A DNA stretch of 64,000 bases, from contig CM019067.1 in the NCBI GenBank assembly GCA_009667805.1, positions 244,687,721 to 244,751,720 on the forward strand. The letters are read 5' to 3'. Source of the stretch: Leptobrachium leishanense. Its lineage: Eukaryota > Chordata > Amphibia > Anura > Megophryidae. The notes under the pieces are model-generated. The model searched no databases and had not been told where the DNA came from. It was given only the letters and a program-made list of their open reading frames with translations. Position numbers and translations under genes: made by a program. Below, piece by piece: positions 44,754 through 55,647 of the stretch. Position 1 is the first letter of the stretch. Each line of letters opens with the position of its first letter.

Positions 44754-45990
44754 CCCTTTCGCTGCTGAGGCTTTTCCCGCCCCTGTGCTGAGGTCATTTT
44801 TACCGGTTTTGCTCATCATGTTTAAACGCATTTTGAAGGCTTATTTTAGTATATGACCCAGACATATTATATATCGTTCTTTCCGTCAGACTCGGCAGAT
44901 TCATAATATGTCATTATTATATGTATACGGCAAGACCTGTCTGTATATTATAACAAAAAATGCAATAAAATATGATTTTTCAATAATTTGCAATGTGTAA
45001 AGTGTTTTTTTTTCACATTTTAAGATGCGAGCAATTGCGGTTATATTTTGTATGGGGTGTGCTTGTTAAAAAAATTAGAGATGGGGTCTCGTTACATTTT
45101 TTTTTGGGGAAAATTACATGATTTTTAACAAACGCACCGCATACAAAAATCGTTAGTGCAGCATCATTGTTCACATTATAATTGAAATGGGAACAATATT
45201 GCTGCATTAACAAACCAAAAAAAAGAAAAAAAACTTATTTTTTTTTTTATAATTTGCTTTTTAAATATTTTTATTTTTTTATTTTTAATTTTAATTTTTT
45301 TTACTAACTTTTTTCACATTCGAGTTTGGTATCGTTGGAACGGCCATGCTCTGGCCGATCCAACAATACCAAACTTTAACCCCTAGCTGCCACGGATCGG
45401 GAGATAGGGAGTTCATTGGAACTCCCTATCTCCACCATTGGTGGCAGCTAGGGGTTAACTCTAGGACTGGCGTCATCGTGCTATGCACGATGACGCCAGT
45501 CCTCAGGGGGAGTTCCCAGAGGCTTGGCCGACATCCAAGATGTCGGCCAGCTCTTGGAAAGGATCACGAACCGGCGCTTTTCAGCGCCGATTCGTGATCC
45601 GGCTCCCCAGGGGTTAATGCCAGGTACCATTTGGAAGGGCAGGCTGTGCCCTTCCAAATGGTGCCTGGGTTAACCCCCGCAACACCGCCAATCGGGAGGG
45701 AGAGAGGTCCGAAGGACCTCCCCCCCTCCCTTTCCGGCGCCTCCTCCGCACATGCGGGGGGGGCGCCTGAATTAGGTGTCATCGCGCAGCCGCGATGACA
45801 CCTAATTAGCCCGGCGGCGGTTCCGGATGCTGGGCTGACATCAAGGATGTCAGCCCGCACCGGGGGGGTCAGTGATCGGCCGGAACCCGGCCGAACGCTG
45901 ACCCCAAAGGCTGGACGCGCTCAGCGCGTCCTCCACACGCAACGTGACATGCGGTTGGACGCGCTCAGCGCGTCCACCGCAGCGAAGGGG
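44754..45990. mobile_element. TTAA element, 1237 bp, with hairpin array
   Basis: It is flanked by TTAA at 44750-44753 and 45991-45994. The ends are CCCTTTCGCTGCTGAGGC and CCACCGCAGCGAAGGGG. The left half (44754-45323) is AT-rich and homologous to 62261-62750, 46800-47340 (inverted) and 20010-20476 (inverted). It includes the LINE target word as TTTAAACGCATTTTGAAG. The right half (45324-45976) is the hairpin array. No transposase is present. Superfamily by TTAA and CCCTTT ends: piggyBac-like or Kolobok-like. Confidence 0.88.
45324..45976. repeat. Array of thirteen consecutive hairpins
   Basis: Inverted repeats follow each other almost without spacers: 45324-45374, 45376-45458 (with an inner hairpin GGAGATAGGGAGTTC/GAACTCCCTATCTCC), 45463-45503, 45525-45549, 45561-45600, 45614-45673, 45694-45730, 45736-45767, 45770-45807, 45832-45856, 45867-45903, 45913-45931 and 45957-45976. 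Arms are about 9-25 bp and nearly perfect. The last two are the same sequence (GGACGCGCTCAGCGCGTCC). The region is GC-rich against an AT-rich half. Confidence 0.85.
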
Positions 45991-46334
45991 TTAAAGGAGG
46001 AGGGCAGTGAAGAAATTTCTAGTCTAAGTTTAGTGATCTTATCGGTGAAGTTAGCAAAGCTGATAGCAGTGAGGTCTGTGGCGAGTTGAGTGGAAGCGGG
46101 GCGCATTACAGATTGAAAGTATGAAACAGACATCTGGAATCATGGGAAAAGGATGAGATAAGGGGTGAGAAGTAAAATTGTTTAGTGAAGGATAAAGCAA
46201 GCTTATGTATGCCAGACAATGCTTTTCATAAAAATATAATATAAGCAATTATTTTTGTCACCGTTGAACAATGCATTGTTTTCTACTATTTTTGATTGTA
46301 TGTCATTTTTCTCTCTAGTGTGCCCAGTTTTCAA

Positions 46335-46559
46335 ACCAAAATCAGGTAATTCAATAGACATCAAATATCAATCCACTACTTTCACCCAGAAGAGCACACA
46401 AAAGAGGTTATTGAGAGGTCACCAATTTCACTGGCAATCTGCTAATATTTGGTGAATCGCCAGCTTTTTGAATAGCCGAATGGCTACGAAATTGCACTGT
46501 ACGGGGAAATTCACTGGTGCAATTCGGTGGCCAATTTGGTGCTCTTTGAATAACCCCTA
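46335..46559. mobile_element. Right part of a GGGGTTATTCA MITE
   Basis: Ends GCTCTTTGAATAACCCCTA. Upstream blocks TGAATAGCCGAATGGC and AAATTCACTG match the MITE ending at 60047. The left boundary is approximate. Confidence 0.55.
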
Positions 46560-46679
46560 AAGGCTGATAAATAACACCATTCTATTATTGTGATCTGTCG
46601 AGCCACAAGGGGTAGGGGCCTTAAAAATAAGCTATAATCTGGTGTGCCACTCACAACATAACTTCAAACTGCTCTTGAA

Positions 46680-47340
46680 ATAACATCGGGAGATGTTGCA
46701 CCTGGTTTGAACATCCTATCTCCCGATCCTTGTCAGCTAGTTAATGTTTGGTATCATTGGAACGCTCAGAGCATAGCCTTTTCAATGATACCAAACATGA
46801 CCATGTTAAATGTAAAGAAAAAAAAATTAAATAATCATAAAATTTAAAATATAAAAAATAATAATAAAAAAAACATTTTTTTTTTGGGTTTTTGCTTTAT
46901 TAATGCAGCAATATTGTTCCCATTTCAATTATAATGTTAACAATAATGCTGCACTAACGATTTTTTCTATGGGGGCGTTTGCTAAAAATCACGTAATTTC
47001 CCACCCCAAAAAATGTAACGAGTCCCCATTTCTAATTTTTTTTAACATAGAATATATAACCGCAAAGGCTCAGATGATAAAATGTGAAAAAAAAGCACTT
47101 TACACGCTGTAGATTATTGAAAATTCTAATTTTATTGCATTTTTTGTTATAATATTCAGGCAGGACATGACGTATACATATAATGATATATTATGAATCT
47201 GCCGAGTCTGCCGGAAAGAATGATATAATTTGTCTGGGTCGTATAATAAAATGTGACTTCAAATCGCGTTTAAACACTATGAGCGAAACCGGTAAAATTA
47301 GCTCAGCTCACAGGGGTGAAATGGCTCAGCAGCGAAAGGG
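46680..47340 (+). mobile_element. TTAA element, left end missing
   Basis: The right terminus GCTCAGCAGCGAAAGGG is followed by TTAA (47341-47344). Hairpins at 46687-46727 (CGGGAGATGTT...AACATCCTATCTCCCG) and 46748-46796 (TTTGGTATCATTGG...TCAATGATACCAAA) are the equivalents of those in 45324-45458. The AT-rich part contains the intact LINE target site (about 47264-47280). No left TTAA terminus was found. Confidence 0.8.
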
Positions 47341-47390
47341 TTAAAGCACAAGTGGGATTAATGCATGTAGGAGGTGATATTACCAATATA

Positions 47391-48096
47391 GGCCCCTATT
47401 ATACGCTTCGCACAAATACACTCGCGCACTCAAAAAAAGTTAGCGCGCGCAAATTAACGCAGTAGTACGCTCCGAGCGCAGTTTTTCAGCCTTCAACTTT
47501 TTACGTGCGCAAATCCGACGCGCAAATTCGTGCTCAAATGAATGATGCGTGCAGGAATCAGTGGGCAGATTGTTTTTCCACGGGATTCAGCCAATCAGAA
47601 TTAAGAACCACCATTTTCTAAAGTTAAGATGTTGCGCCTGTCAAAGTCAATCTGTGTATATGTGCTGCAGCAAAAAAAAAAATTGACAAATTATTATTTT
47701 TTGATGTCTGGGTATGTGTAGAATGTGTAACTGTGCTGTGCTGTATTTTTTTTTTATTGCTGAGTTATTTAGTTTCGGCCACAACGATCATATTTGCAGT
47801 TAACACCAAGTTTTCAAAGACGTTACGAAAATTTGCGCAAACATCGCTCGTACGACTTTGCGCGAAGATTGTAATACCATCTGCACTAACGCATTTGCAC
47901 TCAAAATGTTAAGTATAGGATGCGCGCAGGAACTTGCGCTCGCGCTGGGTTCGCGCAGGGTCACTCGCGTTGGACGTTAACGCACATCGTTTGCGCGAAC
48001 GTCGTACTACAACGTTCCGCGCAAATGGTTTTGTCCTCGTGCAAAAACGCATTCGCGCGCACGCAAATGTGCTGCGCGAAGCGTGTAATAGGGGCC
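47391..48096. mobile_element. GGGCC-type MITE, 706 bp, duplication ATA
   Basis: The ends are GGCCCCTATTATACGCTTCG and CGAAGCGTGTAATAGGGGCC, flanked by ATA at 47388-47390 and 48097-48099. Arms are rich in GCGCAAA/TTTGCGC words. Homologous to the outer parts of 11888-14452 in reverse. Overlapping ORFs of 90-121 codons at 47920-48285 follow the CpG-rich arm and are not considered genes. Confidence 0.85.
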
Positions 48097-48099
48097 ATA

Positions 48100-48890
48100 A
48101 TTCTTTTTTTGTTTGCCTGTCAGTTTCAGTCCATTACACTAACGTTGGTTTTCATCTTCAACTTGTTTATAATTTATTATTTAAAATGTTATCATACGAA
48201 CTATAAGAAACAACGAATTTCATTTTATTGTAAATACAGCAAAAATTACCAATTTATGTTGTGTTTTTTACTCTTGTTTTATTAAATATGCCCATCTAAG
48301 CTGAAATAATTTATTTCTTCAGGGGAATGATTTTTATACTAACAAATACTAAATGTGTTTGCTGGAAAAACACCCAGTCACCTACTGGGATGTGCTTTAA
48401 TGCATTAGCTTACTGGCCGTTAACTTGTAACAGTATACTTTTTCCAGCCAGCAGGACATTTTTCATGTAGGACCACGAGAAAGTAATCCGGAAACTCTTA
48501 AATACAAAAGCACTTGTTCTTCTTTCAGTTTGAGAGAACGAATGTTTTTCTCTGTTTCAAGCCATTTCAATCATTGTAATCAAGCATTCAGTTGTGTTCA
48601 TTCAATATTGTTTTAACCATTTAAGTGCAAATGAATCAGCAATTTATTTTTATTTTGCAATATGCTGAGAATTACTATGGTACCCCAAGTATTTTGAAAT
48701 TCTGGAATACCTGTAAAAAAATAATTAGCTGCAAATGACAGTAATAGTGCTGTATATAAATATTTAAAAAAAGCTTTCAGGACTCACCACATTTTCCAGG
48801 ACTCAAATCTCTACTTTTTGATTCCAGAACATACATGCCTTAAAAAGAATGTTCCGGACACCATCACAACTTAATCTTAATTAAATGGTC
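48100..48890. other. No recognised gene
   Basis: AT-rich sequence without terminal repeats or coding blocks. Confidence 0.4.
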
Positions 48891-48901
48891 ATGGTGGCCA
48901 G

Positions 48902-49595
48902 TAGAGGAGTGCATTTGTTTCATAACGAATTGAAATTCGAAACTAATTTTGTTAATTCGTAATTCAGAAGTACTTCCAAAATAACGAATTGATTTGATCC
49001 AAATTGAAAACAAAATGGTATATGACGAGTTAAATTTGTTATACTGTTTCATAAGCAAACTTTGATCAATTGGGGTTTTATTTAATGATAAGAAATTCGA
49101 ATCAATATCAGCTATCAAATTGATATATCAACTATCGAATTGATCTTACCTTACTATACATACAATACAAGTCATACAGCAAACGACTAAGAAACTAATC
49201 AGATTCATTTCACTGTTACACAAAGCATCCCTGTACCTGTCCATTGGCCTCTGTTGCCGAATCTGTTGTCAGCAACACAGGGCAATGGACGGCTCAACAT
49301 TTAACCCTAGCTTGCCTTTTAACAGCAAAATTTGATTAATCTGAGTTTTATTTAGTGATTCAAAATTCGAATCGATATCAACTATCAAATTGATCTTAAC
49401 CTACAATACATACAAGTACTACAGCAAACGACTTTATGAAATGAAATTCAAATCGATATCAACTATCAAATCGATCTTAACTCTATATCAAATGAAAGGA
49501 AACTAAATTACGAAACAAAATGAAACAAAATAGGAAATGAAAGGAAACTAAATTAATTTAATATGAAATAAATTTTCCAGCAATGCATACCTCTA
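48902..49595. mobile_element. hAT-type MITE, 694 bp, 8-bp duplication
   Basis: The ends are TAGAGGAGTGCATTTG and AGCAATGCATACCTCTA. The flanks are GTGGCCAG (48894-48901) and ATGGCCAG (49596-49603), matching at 7 of 8. The interior has three diverged direct repeats built on GATATCAACTATCAAATTGA with ACATACAA and AGCAAACGACT (about 49090-49190, 49370-49435 and 49447-49485). Confidence 0.8.
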
Positions 49596-49603
49596 ATGGC
49601 CAG

Positions 49604-51190
49604 ACCATATTTCTTTGTCCTCTCCATAACAGTTGTGACAGATCTTTCCAGAGGAGCTATCATGTCAGTACCAATACCTGTGCCACATTAGCACACAATA
49701 CGCAGCAAAAAAAGCCTGACACTCCAAATAGGGAAAAAAAGGACCAGTTTATTAGCTCAGCGGCAGCAATGTTCAGAATGTCTCATATCCAGAACGGTCT
49801 TTCTATAGTCCCATCATCCCTTCAATAGCCACTGTTTTCATGGTCTTTTCTTGGCTTGCGTTCAAAGCCTCCAAGTCATACTGTGTGTGCCTGCCACCTA
49901 ATACCATGTGTGCTACCCGCGCAAACTCTGTCCAACTTTATGCAAGGCCATTCTTTCTCCTGTGACTCACATCCCTCGCACATGCTCAGATCATCATCTC
50001 TGCCCCTATATCCTCAACGTATGCACCAATCCGCGCATGCTTCGTAACATCCACTTGTCTCCACTTATCACCTTGTTCTCTGCAATTTCCACTAGTCTGT
50101 CTTCATTCATTATCGATAGCATTCATTCTATCCTTTTCCTATGGACATACCTATAACTTATTACATTTTTTTGTTGTAATAAAACTTATATATTAAATAT
50201 TCTCACAAAAGGACTCCCTGCGTCTTAAATTCTCTCTATCTTATATTTTTCCTAATTTTCTATTCCTAGATCCTTTATCACACCAATGAGGCATATATGT
50301 ATAAACACTCTTCTTCCTTGTCCAAAGTTTTAGTTAACTCTTTTCCATTCTTAACCCCTTCCTGTTTAATTGCCATACATGTTAACCTTTCATGTTTTAA
50401 TATAAAAAAAATGATAAGATATTAAAAAAGGATTTGAGAACCTTTCAGCGTTTCTAACATATTCTCCTATTCGTGCTTTGAGAGCTCTCCCTGTTCTCCA
50501 TATATAATGAACCGCACATGGACAACTTAAGAAATAAATGGCATTTTTTGTTTGACATATCAATACTACTTTTACTTTTGCTTTTTTGTCTTATTTATAA
50601 GTGATTCGTATCTTTTATTTTCTTTCCTGTAGATCTGCAGGCTCCACGATATCCATAACTGTATAAATTTTCCTTTAAACCATACATCTCTAGATTGCCT
50701 TTCAGAGCATAATTACTTTTACCTTGTTTCTTCTCTAGATTTTCAGCTTCCGTAAAGACGATCTTTGGATTCCTACTTACAATCCTGTCTATATCCCTAT
50801 AATTTTTCAGTGCATGCCAATGTTTACGAATTACACTCTGAATCATCTTAGCTTTCCGATTATAATCAAACCAGCAAATTACCTCATTATTTTTCCTTTT
50901 CCCACCTCCCTATATTTTAACATTTCTTTCCTATCCTTCTATTCCAACTCCATCAATCTTCTTCCATCAATCTATATCCCTTGCTTTATACCCTCTCGAA
51001 CTCTTGTTTCATCTTCATTGCCTGCTCATGAAAGATCTCTAGAGTCTCATCAACTGGCTTTTCATCACACTCTTCAACCAGACTGGGTTATGGCAACTTC
51101 GCAGGTCAGTGTAGGTATTGATGCCCACTTCTTTAAAAGCGTCTTAGTCAGTATTTGTCCTTATCCACATACACTCTTACACCCAAAGAA
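49604..51190 (-). pseudogene. Penelope-like element coding remnant
   Basis: On the minus strand, 50846-50690 encodes IRKHWHALKNYRDIDRIVSR and NPKIVFTEAENL, the link block after the reverse transcriptase in Penelope-like proteins. Further on (about 50555-50440) another frame encodes AIYFLSCPCAVHYIWRTGRA followed by LKARIGEYVRNAER, the GIY-YIG endonuclease, here with the first motif altered. Upstream pieces at 50850-51190 fit the preceding region but carry stops. The part from 50430 down to 49604 is untranslated or unrecognised. The limits are approximate. Confidence 0.65.
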
Positions 51191-51234
51191 ATAATAGACT
51201 CCTTGCCCCAATTGGTTTCCAAGCCTACTTCCCA

Positions 51235-51377
51235 ATTAATAGAGTTTACAAATCACCTGTATTTGGCAAATTGACATCTTAGTGAATAGGCATGATGCCC
51301 CGAAATTGCACTGAATGGTAAAATTCACTGTTCGTTGCAATTCAGTGGCAAGTTCGGAGGTTAGTGAATAACCCCTA
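51235..51377. mobile_element. Right end of a GGGGTTATTCA MITE
   Basis: Ends GTTAGTGAATAACCCCTA; TTGCACTGAATGGTAAAATT lies upstream. Same family as the ends at 36048 and 46559. The other end was not found. Confidence 0.5.
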
Positions 51378-51473
51378 ATATGTTTGCTACAATTTTATAA
51401 TATTTCTTATTTTTTTTTAGGCAATAGACTCTGTTCTTTCATTTTGCATTCGCTTTGCTCCCAGAATCGCTTA

Positions 51474-52223
51474 GGGCTCTATCACCTCCTTCAAGCTAAC
51501 GCTAGCATCAGCATTAGCACTAGCTTAAAGGAGGTTATAGCGCTGCGCCCAGATCGCCTTCGAATCGCTATCAGGTTGAAAAACCCATTAGCACTCGTTA
51601 ATTTGCGTTTTGTAGCACACGTTTACTGTACTTTGCACTCCCTATACCTAACATGGGAGCACAAAGCGCAAGCACAGATTAACTAGCATTAGGATCACTA
51701 GGTCCTAATGCTAGTTAATAAGAGCTGGTGCTACTGAAAAAGTTACCACCAGCTCAGAGGTGTAGGTAACGAATTGAGCTGCTGCAGAATCCATTACCTG
51801 CTGCTCCAAAACCCCTCAAAAAACAAATACTCATCTCTTATCCTGCGGCGCGAATGGCAGCCCGATCCCCCGCTTCTGACCACTGGGAGCAGAGGGAGAC
51901 TGGAGGAAGAAAGTCCCCTGTCTCCCTACATGATAACTCTGCCGACCAGCAGGATCGTGTGAGAGGCGAGATCCTGCAGGTCATGTGAGCCGGCAGCATG
52001 ATCCTCCATGGAGTCCTATGGATGCCATGGAGGAGATGTTGGGGACGGCGCTGTAGCGATGCCTCCAGCATTGGTAAGCTTAGCGATCACTAAGGGGCAG
52101 GCTGCCGGACCCAGCGCCTGCCCCGCGATCTGCTGGGGAAACCAGGACGCTAAGGGGAAGCTAGTGAATGCTAATTTTTCCCCATAGCGGCCCGGTTTTA
52201 GCTCAGGGCAAATGATAGTGCCC
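51474..52223. mobile_element. GGGCC-type MITE, 750 bp, duplication TTA
   Basis: The ends are GGGCTCTATCA and TGATAGTGCCC, flanked by TTA at 51471-51473 and 52224-52226. Internal hairpins include AACTAGCATTAGGA with TCCTAATGCTAGTT (51681-51717). Reverse-oriented homology to 39449-40682 is visible in the GC-rich part (about 51950-52030). Confidence 0.8.
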
Positions 52224-52335
52224 TTAGGGTTTAAAGTTAGGAAAACAAAAGAGTGAATTCAATTCAGGACTCTCTTGTTCAGACTCCAGACTTCCAAACA
52301 ACAGTTGTACAATGAGCATCCAGCTACTTCATATA

Positions 52336-53996
52336 CAGTCAGGTCCAGAAATATTGGGACATCGACACAATTCTAACATCTTTGGCTCTATACACCCCCA
52401 CAATGGAGTTGGAATGAAACAACCACAATGTGCTTTAACTTCAGACTGTCAGCTTTAATTTGAGGGTATGTACATCCAACTCAGGTGAACGGTGTAGGAC
52501 TTACAGCAGTTTGCAGATGTGCCTCCCACTTGTTAAGGGACCAAAGGTAATGGGACAATTGGCTTCTCAGCTGTTCCATGGCCAGGTGTGTGATATTCCC
52601 TCATTACCCCAATTACAATGTGCAGATACAAGGCCCAGAGTTCATTTCAAGTGTGCTATTTGCATTTGGAATCTGTTGCTGTCAACTCTCAAAATGAGAT
52701 CCAAAGAGCTGTCACTATCAGTGAAGCAAGCCATCATTAGGCTGAAGAAACAAAACAAACCCATCAGAGAGATAGCAAGAACATTAGGCGTGGCCAAAAC
52801 AACTGTTTGGAACATTCTCAAAAAGGAGGAATGCACCGGTGAGCTCAGCAACACCAAAAGACTCAGGAGACCACGGAAAACAACTATGGTGGATGACCGA
52901 AAAATTCTTTCCCTGGTGAAGAAAACACCCTTCACAACAGTTAGCCAGATCAAGAACACTCTCCAGGAGGTAGGTGTATGTGTGTCAAAGCCAACAATCA
53001 AGAGAAGACTTCACCAGAGTGAATACAGAGGGTTCATCACAAGATGTAAACCATTGGTGAGCCTCAAAAACAGGAAGGCAAGATTAGAGTTTGCCAAACA
53101 ACACCTAACAAAGCCTTCACAGTTCCGGAACAAGATCCTATGGACAGATGAGACCAAGATCAACTTGCACCAGAGTGATAGAAAGAGAAGAGTATGGAGT
53201 AGGAAAGGAACTGCTCATGATCTTAAGCATTCCACCTCATCAGTAAAGCATGGTGGTGGTAGTGTCATGGTGTGGGCATGTATGGCTGCCAATGGAACTG
53301 GTTCTTTTGTATTTATTGATGATGTGACTGCTGACAAAAGCAGCAGGATGAATTCTGAAGTGTTTCGGGCAATATTATCTGCTCACATTCAGCCAAATGC
53401 TGCAGAACTCATTGGACGGCGTTTCACAGTGCAGATGGACAATGACCCAAAGCATACTGCAAAAGCAAACAAAGAGTTTTTGAAGGGACAGAAGTGGAAT
53501 GTTATGTAATGGCCAAGTCAATCACCTGGCCTGAATCCCATTGAGCATGCATTTCACTTGCTGAAGACAAAACTGAAGGGAAAATGCCCCAAGAACAAGC
53601 AGGAACTGAAGACAGTTGCAGTAGAGGCCTGGCAGAGCATCACCAGGGATGAAACCCAGCGTCTGGTGATGATGACTATGCGTTCCAGACTTCAGGCTGT
53701 GATTGACTGCAAGGAATTTGCAACCAAGTATGAAGAAAGGAAAGTTTGATTTATGATTATTATTCTGTCCCATTACCTTTGGTCCCTTAACAAGTGGGAG
53801 GCACACAAGTGGGAGGCATAAGTCCTACACCGTTCACCTGAGTTGGATGTACATACCCTCAAATTAAAGCTGACCATCTGCAGTTAAAGCACATTGTGTT
53901 TGTTTCATTCCAACTCCGTTGTGGTGGTGTATAGAGCCAAAGATGTTAGAATTGTGTCAATGTCCCAATATTTCTGGACCTGACTGTATCTGGGGG
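52336..53996 (+). mobile_element. Tc1-like transposon, 1661 bp, nearly intact
   Basis: Flanked by TA at 52334-52335 and 53997-53998. The ends are CAGTCAGGTCCAGAAATATT and its inverse AATATTTCTGGACCTGACTG. Long inverted repeats carry internal motif copies (GTGTAGGACTTACAG at 52491 against AGTCCTACACCG at 53821, and CCTTTGGTCCCTTAACAAGT near the right end). The transposase has one premature stop only. A different Tc1 family from the copy at 33396. Confidence 0.96.
52694..53749 (+). pseudogene. Tc1-like DD34E transposase, one in-frame stop
   Basis: ATG 52694 was chosen because MRSKELSLSVKQAIIRLKKQ is the usual start of the helix-turn-helix region; the frame is open upstream to 52460 but without homology. 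The paired DNA-binding part (about residues 1-110) includes REIARTLGVAKTTVWNILKK and a GRPR-like basic hook (RLRRPRK). The catalytic core has LWTDETKINL, the glycine-rich GGGSVMVWACM, QMDNDPKHTAK and NPIEHAF, with 34 residues between the second Asp and the Glu. Codon 272 (53507-53509) is TAA, just before WPSQSPGLNPIE. Without it the frame runs to TGA 53747-53749, for 350 residues. All three catalytic residues are present in sequence, but the stop removes the Glu. Confidence 0.95.
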
Positions 53997-53999
53997 GCT

Positions 54000-54732
54000 G
54001 TAATGAAAAAAACCAGTCCGAAACAAAAAGAAAAAAATTAAGTTTTAAATCTTTTCTTAAGAGACTTAAGAGAGGGGTTGGCCAGCAAACCATTTGAAAA
54101 TCATCAATAGTGCAACGCAATAAAAAAATCGTAAAACTTGTTTCCATTACATGCAGAATTAATAGGTGGCAGGATGGGACTAATACAGACAGTCAGGATC
54201 CCTAAACTGAAAGAATTTAAATCGTATAGCAAACAGACTCTATAACCTTTTCACATGCTGCATATTGCTAATGTGTCGATTAAACAATCGTGAAATTGAC
54301 CTGCATTGGTTTGGCTTCAATTAGCATAAAGCAGATGGAGTCACATACATCATAGCCTGGCAGCAAAGTAAACTTTGCCTTCTACTAGGTTTTAGGTTTT
54401 GCTCACAATACATATGGATAACATGTGGGTATTGACCAAAGGGTAAATTTTGGCTAATAGACGCACCTATATCAAAGAGACCACATAATCCACATTTTCC
54501 TTGATCAAGAAAACAACACACAGACCAAAATAGTATGCTTTCATGTTTCTTCTTACATCATGACTGTGTTTTTTTGTCCCATACTTTCTCCCTGAAGTTG
54601 AACTTGTTCATATACTGCTCACAAATTTTTCAGCTAGAAAACGTAAAACTTGTGTTACTTTTCATATTTAAAAGAAGTCACAGTGGAACACACACCACTC
54701 TTTCATTAAATATATATATATATATAATAAAC

Positions 54733-54768
<36 letters not shown>

Positions 54769-55639
54769 TATATAGATAATGATTTAATTGCAGAAAAAGT
54801 GTCAGTATTGAGTCTCAAGCAGCTTTTGCATCTTCTGCGGAAAGTTCTCAGCAACTTAGGAAGTGACAAAAATGCTTCCAAATATTGAGCTTTCTATGAA
54901 AGCAATGCTCATATCCTAAACGCCCCCACAAGGAGGATTTAACTAAGAATTTTCTGATGAAAGCACACAATCAAAAGCAGATTTAGCTCAAATTTTGTTG
55001 AAGTCACTGAATTGAGTCTTTCATCCAAAGCCTAATGAAACCCTGTGACAAAGATATCCTTTACGGGGCACTCAATGTTATTTGAAAGATGTTAGTTCCC
55101 TGAGTGCTTTTTGCCCCTCTCTCCCCCTGGGTTGGGAGTGAGTAAAAGTGAGGCGCTAGGAAGGATGATTCATAGAGGCTTGATGTAACACCCACCAAAA
55201 TGTGCTGGGAACTTCCATCGTCTTATGACATTATTACATTTGGATTTTACTAGATGTTCATTTATTACATAATATAAAAGGAAAACCTATAGACACTACT
55301 ATTGATTCAAGAAGCCCTGTGCAGGGTGCAAGTTTCTAGTAATTAACATTATATATTAAGTCCATCACAAGCTTTTGAAAGGTCACCATGTTGACTGGAA
55401 AGTTGCAAGCTCTTGATAAGTAAAGCCACCAAACTTGGAGAGCCTGGTATCTCTCTTTTTTCTGCCTGTTTGGGTGGTTGGCCCCACTGGTCCATGGAAT
55501 ACCCTATTTTCTATGGTATTATATTAAATACAACTAAAGTGCAACTCCCATCTTTTGCTTTTCACTATGCACATCTGCACAGGTCTGACATTTGTGTATA
55601 CCCATTATTTAAACTTTCATTGATGCAGGGCCAGACATA
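54000..55639. other. Gene-free stretch with AT microsatellite
   Basis: (AT)n runs occupy 54711-54727 and 54737-54763. The remainder shows no coding block or terminal repeat. Short ORFs around the microsatellite are translations of AT repeats. Confidence 0.45.
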
Positions 55640-55647
55640 TAATAAAG

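Larger units (their letters stand above)
42925..46225 (-). mobile_element. L2-type LINE, minus strand, split by a TTAA element
   Basis: The 3' end (about 42925) reads on the minus strand GTGTAGCGTTAAGGAATTTG followed by TCGGTGCTTTATA, the typical L2 tail form. Homology to 9640-14830 is continuous apart from the TTAA element 44754-45990; removing it and one TTAA restores CCCTCCTCC...TTAACCA. The 5' part is missing beyond about 46225. Confidence 0.85.
43036..46225 (-). pseudogene. L2 ORF2 relic: reverse transcriptase to C-terminus
   Basis: A single frame of 302 codons (44325-43417) is the best preserved L2 coding block in the window. It includes [48 protein letters not shown] and YAEDIQIYL, where Asp of the catalytic YADD box is replaced by Glu. 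The C-terminal block at 43326-43036 reads NSPLQDFSRAAPFLWNSLP. The YAED change alone would be expected to abolish polymerisation. Other frameshifts and the TTAA insertion complete the inactivation. Confidence 0.88.

Noticed and set aside
44995..45213. Minus-strand ORF beginning MLMQQYCSHFNYNVNN, with a look-alike at 46903-47112 (plus)
   Set aside because: Both are translations of the same conserved palindrome (GCAGCAATATTGTT...AACAATGATGCTGC) in the TTAA family. A third copy near 62640 breaks the frame, so the similarity reflects DNA, not protein, conservation.
47920..48285. ORFs of 121 and 90 codons rich in Arg and Ala
   Set aside because: They translate the GCGCAAA-rich arm of the MITE 47391-48096 and run beyond its end into AT-rich DNA with no shared motif.
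54678..54888. ORFs with IYIYIYIY runs
   Set aside because: Direct translation of the (AT)n microsatellite.
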